From NCBI GenBank assembly GCA_016630905.1, contig WBMQ01000008.1, forward strand, positions 744,001 to 808,000: a stretch of DNA of 64,000 nucleotides, given 5' to 3'. The first letter of the stretch is position 1. Every line of letters begins with the position of its first letter. Shown piece after piece: positions 23,058-33,720 of the stretch. This DNA comes from Capillidium heterosporum (taxonomy: Eukaryota > Entomophthoromycota > Entomophthoromycetes > Entomophthorales > Capillidiaceae). Position numbers and translations under genes: made by a program. The notes beneath the pieces are model-generated. The model ran no database searches, had not been told where the DNA came from, and worked only from the letters and a program-made list of their open reading frames with translations.

Positions 23058-25960
23058 TTACTAAAAGGTTCTATTAGTTGGATATCGCTACAAGCTGGTT
23101 CGAGTAAAAGCATAAAAGCATGTAATTCCTTACTTTCTAATACGGGTGGGATGAAAGGTATCTAATGCTTTTACAGGTTTTTATGTTAAAAGTGGTTTTG
23201 TCATCCCAGCGCCCAGTTTAAATATTATCAGATTTTAGCCACTCGACTAAAATTGGATCTATTTTTCACATCCCTTCAAACTTTCGGTCTTAGTATTCCA
23301 GATGATGTAGTTTGTAAACATCAATTCGGATCCATTGACTTTGATTGAATGCAGATTGCTAAATTTTGAATGCTGGCATAATTATAATTTTCTAAGCTTT
23401 TGATGTTCAAAGGTTGAGATCCACATGAACAGTTTTTCATTTAACTTTCAAAAGATGGGATGTCATTAAAAGGAGGTAGTCACCTAGGTACCAGATGGGT
23501 AAGCGGTTACGCTTAAGCCTAGAGAGCCATGAAATCTTGATGAAATATTTCCTTTGATTAATGCTAGATTGACCTACAGTACCATTAAAAGTCAACAAGC
23601 AGGATGTCAATAGAATATGCTTTAGGCTGATATTAAGTATATATATTGATACATACACTTATAAATTAAGATATTTAAAGTCATATAATAAGATACTGGT
23701 ACTCTGCATATAAAATTCAAGTATGATTGGCACCACATTTTTGAAAAATCGTGATGATAAGTATGTAGCTTTTTTACATCGGATACTCTACTATCAAATA
23801 AACTAACATATATATTAAAAACTTTACCGAAACCAAATACAACATATTATTAATAAATAGTATTACATATTTACTGCCATTGTAGTATAAATTTTAAACA
23901 ATCTTTATACATAACAATTTAGTCATAGCTTTGATATAGCGAAGCTACATTTGATAATGGAGTAACGACATAAACGGTCCAAATATCTTAGTATGATTTT
24001 CAAAGCCAAATACTAGATTATATCTATTACTACTTATATATACTTTTTTAAAAGCATATTTATTAGATACTTAATCTAAGAAAAATAGATATCAAAGAGT
24101 ATTACGTTTTCTATACTATTGGAAATTTTTTGGATAAAAGAGAGATTTGATACTATTTCCACTCTCTTACTAAAGTGAAAAACTAAAAATAATATATATA
24201 GTGTAGAAACTTTAATATTACAAGCATTTATTCAGCTTAAAAGAACTTCAAAAATGAATACATTAGAAAGAAATCTACAAACTCTTACAACTAAAATTGA
24301 AATTTTATTTAGTCCTAATGCTGATAATAGTTGGAAAAACAGTGAATAACGCATATTTATTCACCACAACTTTTAAGACAAAGGCTACGTTTCTTCACAT
24401 TCTTGCGAGCAAACAGTAACGGTACCTTCCTCCTCAGTAATTACTCAAGCAGTAGTTCAATAGAGTAAAGAAAATATGTTAATGAAGGGGGTTTTAAGTT
24501 TAGAATGCTAGGTACTTTAGTTTAATTAATTAATACCTTTTAATTTATATACTTTTATCGATTCCAATTTTTTAAAGGTAGGTTTCTTGCAAGGACAAGA
24601 GAGTTATTTTTTCAAGATTTATATATGTAATCGCTGCAAAAATAGTGTTGACTTCTAATCAGTGGACTCCTTTCTATACTACTTGATTTCCTACAAACTT
24701 ACATCTGATATGTGATACTTTATGTAAAAGGGTATATCTCACCCAAGCACGAATAAACATAATCCATCAAACTGTAGTAAAATCCTTAGGAGCTTCAACT
24801 ACACTCCTTGGGATAACAATTTTTTGAATGGAAATTCGATGTTTTTCAGTTTATAGAAGTATTGACAAATTCAAGACACTGCATCTCGATAAATATGTAT
24901 AGTATACGAAGCAGAATTATAGTTTGCATCTAAAGGCGCTACTTATCATTTTACAAAATAAAGTCACTATCTCTTTATCATAAGAATGTCTGATGTACTT
25001 TTTAAAGTCAATGATCACATCTTATTGTAACTAAATTAGAATCAGTCAACTCTATACTTTACTATCATTCGATCTTATTTCTATATGAACTTCATATAAA
25101 AGTTCAAGTTTCGGGATTCAGGTTTCAAACCAAAATAGTATTATAAAACATGTAACCTTGTTGGTTATTAAAACTGTATCGTGTATCAATTTATAGGCTT
25201 TATGATGTTAAAAGAATTCTATGGCACTATTGTTTTCCATATTTCATTAATATTTACTTTGTCTGAAGATAAGATGCAATTCTAATAGTTTAATGAAGGT
25301 ATGTTAATCCAATTAAAGTGGTATAGTCAATTTTAGTGCTAATCTTCCATATTTCTAGCCCGATTTTTCAATTTAAGCTAGGTTGGAAACTGCGATAGCT
25401 TTTATAGCTGTAACAAATAAAGTAAGATAAAGTTCCACCAGTTGATGGATTTAAAGGATGCTACGCTATTTAAAAGATTAGTAAGTTTTAATAGCCAATA
25501 TTACTATCAACTTTAGCTGGACATCCTGTATGTTATTTATTTATGAATAATTACATTACAGCCATCTAAGATATTGATATGAAAAGCAGAATATAGCAAT
25601 ATAAATAATTTACAAGAAAATGTATGTAGAGGTTAAGTTCAAAGGCTTGCATTATAAACTAGAGATCTAAGTGTAATAGTTATATAGTTTAGATGATAGT
25701 CATAGTCGGTAAGTGCATAAAAATATGCAAAGGGATGTATTTGATTGAAAATAAAATTTACATTAATAATTTTACTTATAAATATCCAAGATTCGTGATA
25801 GGTCCAAAGTTCAATTCATCCTACCTCATAAAGCTGCAAAAATTACGGTAGAGTTAATTTATTGATGGTTGACATCGACTCTTTTGTTACAAAAGTCAAC
25901 TAATTAGACTTTTCATCAAAAACCCAACTGAAATATAAGCTAACTTACATCTTAATAAGT
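23058..25960. other. Intergenic, 2.9 kb
   Basis: AT-rich, with the oxidase promoter at the left. Apart from the short relic at 24255-24470 I see no gene, RNA or repeat I can support. Confidence 0.5.
24255..24470 (+). pseudogene. Possible relic of a small secreted Ser/Thr-rich protein
   Basis: A TATA-like stretch near 24190 is followed by an ATG at 24255 and a 31-codon ORF. After a stop, a second coding-like stretch (24378-24470) encodes HSCEQTVTVPSSSVITQAVV, which is typical of fungal secreted Ser/Thr-rich wall proteins. No intron joins them cleanly. Best read as a decayed gene; weak evidence. Confidence 0.25.
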
Positions 25961-26301
25961 TTAGTTAGTCGGAGCCGGTTGCTCAGGCATTGTCGTATCC
26001 AGCATATCGAAAAGCAACTGCCTATTTAGCTTCTCCAACTTCTTGAGGTCTTGAACTTTATCAGATTTGTAACTTATAGACTAAACATTAAAAAAATGGA
26101 ATTTATAAAAAATAGTTACCATGCGGTCGTTGGTAGCTCGTAATACAAAAGTACCGTCGCAGTTTCGGTACTTGTGGGTAAATCTAGTCTTTGATACGAC
26201 AAAGTTAATAGAATAAGCTAGTTTAGGTTTACTTGGTCGGGTGACGTGTTGTAAAGTTCAATTGCCATCTTGTGGAAGTCATCAAAGTTGTCGACCAGCA
26301 T
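25961..26301 (-). CDS. SRP9: Signal recognition particle subunit SRP9
   Basis: Three exons; introns 26189-26232 and 26081-26119; 85 residues, against 86 in human SRP9. Start at 26301 (MLVDNFDDFHKMAIELYN). The aligned core is the basic strand THKYRNCDGTFVLRATND followed by the SRP9 signature YKSDKVQDLKKLEKLNRQL. SRP9 dimerises with SRP14 and binds the Alu domain of SRP RNA, slowing translation while nascent chains reach the ER. The length and the YKxDxxxDxKKxEK pattern match the metazoan-type protein rather than the larger Srp21 of budding yeasts. The first intron ends in AAG. The gene is divergent from ARPC2 with 244 bases between the two ATGs. The frame is open upstream of the start, but without family similarity. 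Confidence 0.9.
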
Positions 26302-26545
26302 CTTGAGTTTAGTTTTTTGTAGTGTGGACTTGAAGTGATTGATTGGAATGTTTATTTCAAAGAAATTTAGAAGCCAGATTCTTGGCTTTGAGACTCGGAG
26401 AAATTTATTTGTCATATCACAAATCCTAACCAGTACCTTCGAAGTTAATTGACTCGGAGAAAGTAAGTAATCCAAAAATCCGAAATGAAGTAAAACGTAG
26501 GTAGAATAGACAGGTTCTACAGCTCTTAAGAGAAAGAAGATTGAA
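26302..26545. promoter_or_regulatory. Short shared promoter region of SRP9 and ARPC2
   Basis: Only 244 bases separate the divergent start codons of two housekeeping genes, so they probably share a bidirectional promoter. I see no TATA box of the type found before the secreted genes. Confidence 0.55.
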
Positions 26546-27621
26546 ATGATTTTATTGGAGACCAACAACTTCCTAGTTGAGGAGACCTTGACCCGTCGTT
26601 TTTCAGCGTAAGATTTTTACATAAGCCCCCAAAATTCATATGTTTGATAATAGTGAGAAGCGCGAAGAATTTAGTGTCAAGCTAGTCGACTTCGACTCGG
26701 TTGAATTCCACATAGGTACTCCAGATGGAGTCAAAGATGAAATAATTGTTTCCTTCCGTTGGTCTTGTTTCCACGAGTTGGCTAAGCACGGTGCTAAAGA
26801 TATCTTGGACAAGGCTTACGGCAAATACGTCATGAACCCTCCCGAAGTTGATTACGACTACTCCTTAAAATTCAATTTGGATGATTTACCCCAAGATAAA
26901 GGTATCCTTTAATGGCATCAATTTAACTTACCAGGCTGATTTTAAAAGCAGACTTGATCAGCGAAATTGGCAAATTCAAACGACATGCCTTCTCAGCTCC
27001 TTTCGAAGAAGCTTTCGACGAGCAGTTAAGTGGCAAAAGCACCCCTTCCAAAGTCATCCACTACCGCAAAGATGAAGTTATCTTCGTACAGGCCCATTTT
27101 GATAGAGTAACTGTCATCTTCACCACTTACTTCAAAGATGAGATGGACCAGGTGTTCGGCAAAGTCTTTTTACAGGAGTTTGTCGACGCAAGACGTGACC
27201 CAGCTGTCCAAAACGCTCCTCAAGTTCTGTACTCCAACCGAGACCCACCCCTCGAAGTCCGTGATATCCCTGGCATTCAATCCCATGACAATATCGGCTA
27301 CGTCACCTTTGGTAACTAAATTTACAACTAAAACTAACTTTGAAAAGTTATGAACACGCGTCACTACAAAGACTTGGAAACTAGAATTAAGAGCGTAGAT
27401 ATGGTGCAAACCTTTAGAGATTACTTGCACTACCATATCAAATGTTCGAAAGCTAATATGCACTCAAGTATGCGAGCTCGCGTATCCGAATTCCTCAAAG
27501 TTTTGAACCGTGCAAGACCTGAGAAGGAGAATGTGGAAAAGAAAACCGCTAGGTATATTTGTAAATTTGTAAATTTGTATTGACAGTTTTTTCTAGTGGT
27601 CGTACCTTTGTTCGTAATTAA
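26546..27621 (+). CDS. ARPC2: Arp2/3 complex subunit 2 (p34, ARPC2)
   Basis: Five exons; introns 26608-26653, 26902-26948, 27312-27347 and 27553-27596; exactly 300 residues, as in the human protein. Start MILLETNNFLVEETL is the classic ARPC2 N-terminus. Later marks are FDSVEFHIGTPDG, AYGKYVMNPPEVDYDYS, VIHYRKDEVIFVQAHFDRVTVIF, FLQEFVDARR, DNIGYVTF and FRDYLHYHIKCSKANMHSSMRAR. ARPC2 and ARPC4 form the structural core of the Arp2/3 complex, which nucleates branched actin at endocytic patches. Two of its four introns end in AAG. It is divergent from SRP9. Confidence 0.96.
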
Positions 27622-28518
27622 ACCTTTCAAAATCACTTAAAATGACATGTGTTGGAATCTAAATGTATTACCTTCTTATTTTGTTGCTTGGATGTTGGTT
27701 ATTTATCCTACCGTCTATATTTTGAAATTTATTATTTATCTTGTAAAGGTCAGCAACTTATACTATTTAGGATATTTTAGCCTTTAACTGCACAAGGCGG
27801 TTTGCTCTACAAAGTTAAATGTTGAATCGACTGATTGTATGAACCCTACTTCCATACATTAAAGTAATATATATTAGATTTATGATACAATTCCCAATTG
27901 GTAACTGAGCTTCATAACCTCCTTTCCTTTATGGAAGGTGTAATTAAAATGCTATGTAGTTTATTAATCCTTTGTATATTTTACAAGAGTTAAATGTATA
28001 GGAAATGCTTTTTTCTGATTAGACTTTTTCGAAAACCAATTTGAATTAAAATGTATGCCAATTTGAGCTATTAAACTGTACTGTTTAAATTTTCATTTGC
28101 CAACTTTGGCTTCAAGCTTCAACACAAACTCAAAATTCGACCCAACATTCAAAAGGGATCTTATAATTGAATATTTTCTCGATTGCATTTTCTCTTTGTT
28201 ACAAACTAAAGCCCCAATATATTACATTTTACAAGCTTTATAAAGACAAAGAAAGTATCAGCATTTAGGTTATATACCTAAATTGGTAGTAATGGATCGC
28301 ATTACTAAAAAAGTCAATATTGTAATTGTTCCTTCTACATGGTACAAACTTTCAATCACTTGTAGACGAACATGTATCTAAAATTAAATTCAGAAACAAA
28401 GAGAAACAGTATGGTGACCAAAACTTTCATTACCATGTCTGTACCACATATTTATCACTAATAAATTTAAACTGTATAAAAGCACTAAATAACCTTCCAT
28501 CCGAAAAAACTATACACT
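27622..28518. other. Intergenic
   Basis: AT-rich spacer between two plus-strand genes; nothing recognisable. Confidence 0.6.
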
Positions 28519-29730
28519 ATGGCATCCAACATTCACAATTTAGTCTACACCGGCTACGTCCTCAACTTAATTTCCCTATTCAGTGCAGTTTTGTTAATCA
28601 TATTCATATTTATCACCAGCCTACTGAAACTAAAAGGTAGTCAGAGATTGAGTTATAAATTGTACTTTTGGATCGGCTTGTCCGATATTTTGAACAACTC
28701 CTTAGCCTGCCTGATTTTCTACGACTACTTGAAGACTCTCCATGATGGGACTACCTATCGATTGTTAGAAAACAACGTAACCTGTACTTTGATGTATCAC
28801 TTCACTCAACTATCCAATCACTGGTTTGTTTTGTTAACCCTATGCCTAGCCTTCAACCTACATGTCGTGTTTCTAAAGCGTATCCATATTAGATCCATCA
28901 ACCACTGGGCTTACAACTTCATTTCATTGACGTTGGCATCCATTCTCATCTTACCTTCTATGATCTACGGTGTAATCAGCAATACCTGTGCCGGGTTGAA
29001 TGATGCAACTTTAGGTCTAGCTTCAACTGTACATTTCGTTTTAATTTTCTGCCTACCTACTCTACTATCCTGTATCTATTGTATCTATATTTTCTTCAAA
29101 GTCACTTTCCAACTCGTTAGGAACCGTAAGCTGCTCAACTCATTAAGTTTGAAGGGCTTTGACTCCAAGCGCTCCTTTTTGTTTTCCAAATTCGGTGACA
29201 CCAGTTGCCCATCCCACAACAAGCTGGTGACTAACAACATTAACTTGGATCGACTAGCTTTACGACTCATCATGTACGCCATAATTCCCACCTTTACCCA
29301 ACTGCCTTATGTAATATGTCAACTTGCAACTACCGTAAATTCCTACGATTCTGTTGAGCTACGCTTCACTATGGTAGTGTTAGGTATATCTTCAGGATTC
29401 CTCAACTTTGTCTGCTTCTGCTTCGACCCAGCATTACCCATAATATTCAAGGAGTTGATCGACCTGATCTATCGTAGAGTGGGTTTGAATTCTGTTGACG
29501 AAAGTAAGTGTAATAACAAAGAGTATCGGACAACTGATGGGACTTTCTGTAATGGATGGTTTGCCTATTCCAAAATTTTTATCCCTTCAGTAGAAGATTC
29601 AGCCAGTACCGGTATTGAACCTTCAAATGATGTACCTAACAGCTCCAGTGATGTTACTGAAACTACATTGAATAGCAAGTCGCAGGATCAATTGGATAGA
29701 GCTGGCAAGCTTCTATTGAAATATATGTAG
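28519..29730 (+). CDS. Seven-transmembrane receptor, rhodopsin-like features
   Basis: Intronless, 403 residues, seven hydrophobic segments at roughly 12-36, 47-70, 94-119, 130-153, 166-200, 245-272 and 281-312. Features shared with family A receptors: Asp56 in TM2 (LSDILNN), a Cys pair that could bridge TM3 (Cys89) to the second outer loop (Cys157), and DPALP (from Asp303) where TM7 normally carries NPxxY. The inner loop after TM5 is long and the C-tail is rich in Ser/Thr, as in receptors regulated by phosphorylation. Ligand unknown. Rhodopsin-like receptors are unusual in most fungi, but I recall family-A-like receptors being annotated in Conidiobolus. It could instead be a cAMP-receptor-like protein. 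The RGS protein at 2011 would be a plausible kind of partner, but nothing links them directly. Confidence 0.75.
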   Translation: MASNIHNLVYTGYVLNLISLFSAVLLIIFIFITSLLKLKGSQRLSYKLYFWIGLSDILNNSLACLIFYDYLKTLHDGTTYRLLENNVTCTLMYHFTQLSNHWFVLLTLCLAFNLHVVFLKRIHIRSINHWAYNFISLTLASILILPSMIYGVISNTCAGLNDATLGLASTVHFVLIFCLPTLLSCIYCIYIFFKVTFQLVRNRKLLNSLSLKGFDSKRSFLFSKFGDTSCPSHNKLVTNNINLDRLALRLIMYAIIPTFTQLPYVICQLATTVNSYDSVELRFTMVVLGISSGFLNFVCFCFDPALPIIFKELIDLIYRRVGLNSVDESKCNNKEYRTTDGTFCNGWFAYSKIFIPSVEDSASTGIEPSNDVPNSSSDVTETTLNSKSQDQLDRAGKLLLKYM

Positions 29731-30816
29731 CCTATGTATCATTTATAATTAGATACAGATATATCTCTTTTATATAGTTGTCAAATTTACTTGTATATAT
29801 TGCTTAAAGAAATAGGAGCCTTAATGGATTCTAATGTTTGTCCGCATTTATGTAATACTATTAATAGTAAGTAATTTTTCAAGTGCTATTGCTTGCATTT
29901 ACCCCACCCTTTATTTCTTATTACATATATTCATCAAAGTCGAATATTTAGAAAGTATTGATATAGATTCAAATGTGAAGTAAATGTACATTTAAATTTG
30001 AAATTGGTAGGAATTCATATTAGAATTTAAAAGTTATATCTGTACGATTTGGTAGCTCCTAGATCTGCCAGATTTGCAGCCTGTTCGTTTTAAATTTGGT
30101 TAGGGACCCTAACCTATCTGTGATCAGCCTGGATATCCTAAACCAGACATCACCATATACAAGTAAAAAGGTCAGCTCTATCGAAAATTTTTAGGCTTGA
30201 TACCAATGATATGGATCCTACATCTCCATTTACCTACTGAAAATACTATTCCATTTCCTTTCACTTGAGTTTGGGGGTAGCTTACTTGGTTTAAGGAAGT
30301 TAACGAATTCCAATCAGCTTGTTTACTTGTTCAGCTTAGTGTTATAGGATTCTACTTGTTATTTTTGCACTATCAATCTCAATAGATGCCTAATCCTGAT
30401 CGATAATTTAGTCGCCAAGGAATATGGAGATTAAAATTTAAAATATATATACCAAAACAATATGTTTATACAATTTGTTTAAAAGTTCAACCTGGATTAA
30501 CCAAAAACAGTACTGAACTTTGGTAATTGAAGAAAGTTCATCTAAAAGGCATAAATTTATCAACATCCTTATTGAGTAGTCTAAAAGCAACTCCTCAATC
30601 TATTTTTGTCGTACTTCGAAGTGAAGGCCCGTCTCATCCAAACTTTTAAACTAAACACCTTTTTAAAACTCGAATTCAAACTATTAGGGATCGGGTGCCT
30701 CAATCAAGAGGCAACAGTGTACTAATGATGGTTAAAATCTCAAGCTCAAGCTCATCTTTGGACTCATGAACCAGGAACCTTACTCTTTTTATCAGAATAC
30801 AAAAAGAGTATAATAC
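29731..30816. other. Intergenic, convergent gene ends
   Basis: AT-rich 3' flanks of the receptor and FNIP genes; no other feature seen. Confidence 0.6.
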
Positions 30817-33720
30817 CTATTTGGTACCATCGGCCAACCCGCCACGCAACTCTTCGACGATAGGGTCGTAGGTTGCCGTCATCGCCATAATCAACGGTAA
30901 ATCAGTCGGGTCAGTATCCAGCATCAACGCCAGTCTACCTGACTCTTGTCGATTGACCGGTTCTTCCAAATTTCTCAGTAAAGCACTCAACAGCAAAGAT
31001 TTATAATGTAACTGTCTCAGCTTATCCTCCAAGTACTGGATACAAGCTTCGGCTCCCAAACCAAATTTAAAAAGTCGACCTACCTCCTGTAACGAGTTGC
31101 GTACGTGATTAGATGGCGTGGGTTGGTAGACAGTAGATAAATTTTCGCTCAATTTGACTTGACCATCGAGTTGTGGTACAGCTGAAGGAGTCTGCTGGTA
31201 CTCAACGACGTAGATCTGGTTGCGGTCGCAGTCGGCTACGATGGCAGCGGCGCCTGTAATAGGGAGCTCATCGACTGGGAACTTGACAGCATCGGCCAGA
31301 TCCATTTCCAGTTGCTGCACGAAGTTGAACAAGGGGACCCCCTGCAGTACAAACGACGACTTGTACTCGGGCAAATAGGCGGCCAGCAACGATCGCCCGT
31401 ACGATCGCGAGTACAGGTGGTGGATGTCGGGGCTGTTATCATCCTCCCCATTGGGGAATATGGGGTAGCACTGAGGAGCCGGTAAAGAGACCTGTTGGTG
31501 TCCTTCCGGTAATCCACTGTACTGGGAAGCTAAATTCATCACTATTAGTAAAGTTGCAAAGGGATATAAAAAGTACCATGTTCCTGACGGGAACCTCGCG
31601 TAGAAAAGTCAGGTGGTGGGAGATGACCGTGAACTATCAGGTTCCCGCTCGTTACCTGAGACATTGTTGATGGAGGCGTTGGAGCTTTGGGTCTGGGTCT
31701 GTACAAAGCTGGAAATAGTCTCAAACCCGTTGCGATCCCCATTCAAAACAATGTCGTTGCAGCGGATGAAGTAAGTCAAAATATACAAGAAACGTCGGAC
31801 GATGGCGGAGTCAGTACCTACGATGATGGTACGACATACTCGCGTCAAATTACCAACGTTACCGTACAGGTCACTATGGACGTCAGTTGAATAACAAAGT
31901 GAAGAAAAGTTACCTGAGTTGAGCCCATAGCGGGTTGTAGGACAGTTGGATGCGCTTGACATCGGACTAAAAGTATGAGCGGAGTTCCATAGCTTGGTTT
32001 ACCTGGTAGAATTCGGCCGGTACAATGGGTACCCAGGATAGGTGATGAGCCAGCAACGTCGTCAACAGGGTGGACAGGAACCTAAAACCTGTAAGTTGTT
32101 GGTTGTATATACGGAATTACCAGTTGGTAGCTTTGGTATCGTACCGTTCTACCAACATCTGCAGCTCGGTAAGTAGGCTAAGCGAGTACTGCGCCCGCTT
32201 GTTGGGGAATGCCAGCATATTTAACCACAATGGTTCCTTTCCAAAGTTTAATTTTTACAAAACAATTAAAAAATCACTTGTATACGCGGTGTCAAGTACA
32301 AATCAGCGAATCCCTTACGGAATCGCTCCACCTCACTCAGCAGTTTAGGATGGTGCTGCAGCACGAATGGGTCTAGATCCATACTGTTGAAGTTTTGCCT
32401 CTGAGAAAGTTGGCGGACCAAGATCTCGCGAGCTACTGCATGCAACCGGTAAAGTTGGGATTCAATGAGGGAGTAGTGGGTGTAGACAAAGTCCCTACGG
32501 TGTCGTTGGGCAAACGCTATATCTTGGGTGTTGGTTCCATCGGCGGTACTGTTGTTGAGGTTGACGATCAGACCCAAGGCGTACATCAAGGAGGGAGACT
32601 TTTGCTTCAAGCTGCCCTAGAAATTGCATTTGTATTAAAGTTTGATTCAATTCTAAACTATTAAAATAATAAACTTACCATATCTTCGCCAATCCTACCT
32701 CCCACTGTAGAAGTTGTAGGTAAGGTTGTAGGTAAAAAGACCCCGTTCTCCATTGAAGTTAGGCCCGACTTTTTCAACCTACGGTCGAGGTGGACGTTGT
32801 GGAAGCTAGACAAAGAGCTAGCGTATGATGGTGCCCCAATTGGAGAACTGGAAGCGGTAAGTGGACTAGATGACAGCGGGCCTTCCCTTGCCCCTATTGA
32901 TGAATTGGTTGAATCCAACTCCTCGTCACTTCGGGTTGGGGTAACCGATCGCTGTGATCTAGACAGCTTACTCTTAAGTTTGGCGTGGTCTTCGACCAGG
33001 TTGAGGGCTGATTTAGGGATTGCTAGCCCGTGGCTTACAGTTGGATGATTACGGTTCGTCCTACTTAACTCCTTGTCGTCGTTGACTTCAGTATTGGTTT
33101 CGTGATCCTTGGCTCGGGTTGGATAGCTTTGCAGGTCGTTGTGGGAAATGGAAAAGAGTACCGTTATCAGGACTTGGGGTATAGGTCCCGATACTGGATG
33201 CAGCTTTGCCGTTGTACCTTTGAAAGACATAGGTACTGTACCGAACATCATGTCTCCAACTACCCCCAAATTGTATCGGCGCTACAGGATTATAAAAATG
33301 TGGTTTAAAAAGTATAGTTCTGGGCTTTATATTACCGGTTGCTTGACGAATGGAGGTGCTGATACGGTTGAAGAAGTTCTCCTATAGAGATGGCCTTTAA
33401 CAAAAAAATAAATAAATAATACCTAGCCAGGATATCGTTGTTCATAAAGGAAGGTTCCAAAATAGAGATCTGGTCGGAGTCGAACAACGTGACCTTTGCC
33501 TTACCACCACCACTGTCGTCCTGACACAGAACTAGACGTAACATGGTTTCTGCATCGAACTGAGGTGGTTGCCATCTTTTCAAAAACAAAGTTAATCTAC
33601 TATTGAATTGAAAATCTACTTCTTTGGTTCGAGTAGGGCAAAATTATCTTGGGTATCGACTTGGTTCTGACCTGTTGGTTTTGAAGTTTGGGTCGAGCTA
33701 CCAAAGATCTTTTGCCACAT
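30817..33720 (-). CDS. Folliculin-interacting protein (FNIP) homologue
   Basis: Ten exons from the ATG at 33720; introns 33576-33619, 33382-33422, 33282-33335, 32617-32678, 32237-32277, 32082-32120, 31967-32002, 31874-31913 and 31542-31576. FNIP marks: PPQFDAETMLRLVLCQD (N-terminal longin part), LGVVGDMMFGTVPMSFKGTT, EPLWLNMLAFPNKRAQYS, LAHHLSWVPIV, NPLWAQLSDLYGNVGN, RFLYILTYFIRCND, and the DENN end YLPEYKSSFVLQGVPLF to DLPLIMAMTATYDP. FNIP binds folliculin; the pair acts on Rag GTPases at the lysosome or vacuole to signal amino acids to TORC1. In exon 9, in a disordered stretch, the frame reaches TGA at 31609-31611. Skipping one base near 31611 makes all exons sum to 836 codons plus stop, so a one-base insertion is inferred. 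Confidence 0.88.

Noticed and set aside
23460-23560. tRNA-like impression in a GGT-rich stretch
   Set aside because: No proper B box or cloverleaf could be formed. I found no convincing tRNA anywhere in the window.
26302-26568. Upstream extension of the SRP9 frame
   Set aside because: No SRP9 similarity before the ATG at 26301, which gives the normal SRP9 length.
17865-31611. Programmed +1 frameshifting at TGA codons
   Set aside because: The repaired residues match family consensus or the paralogue only if the extra base sits before the stop, so simple insertions explain the data better.
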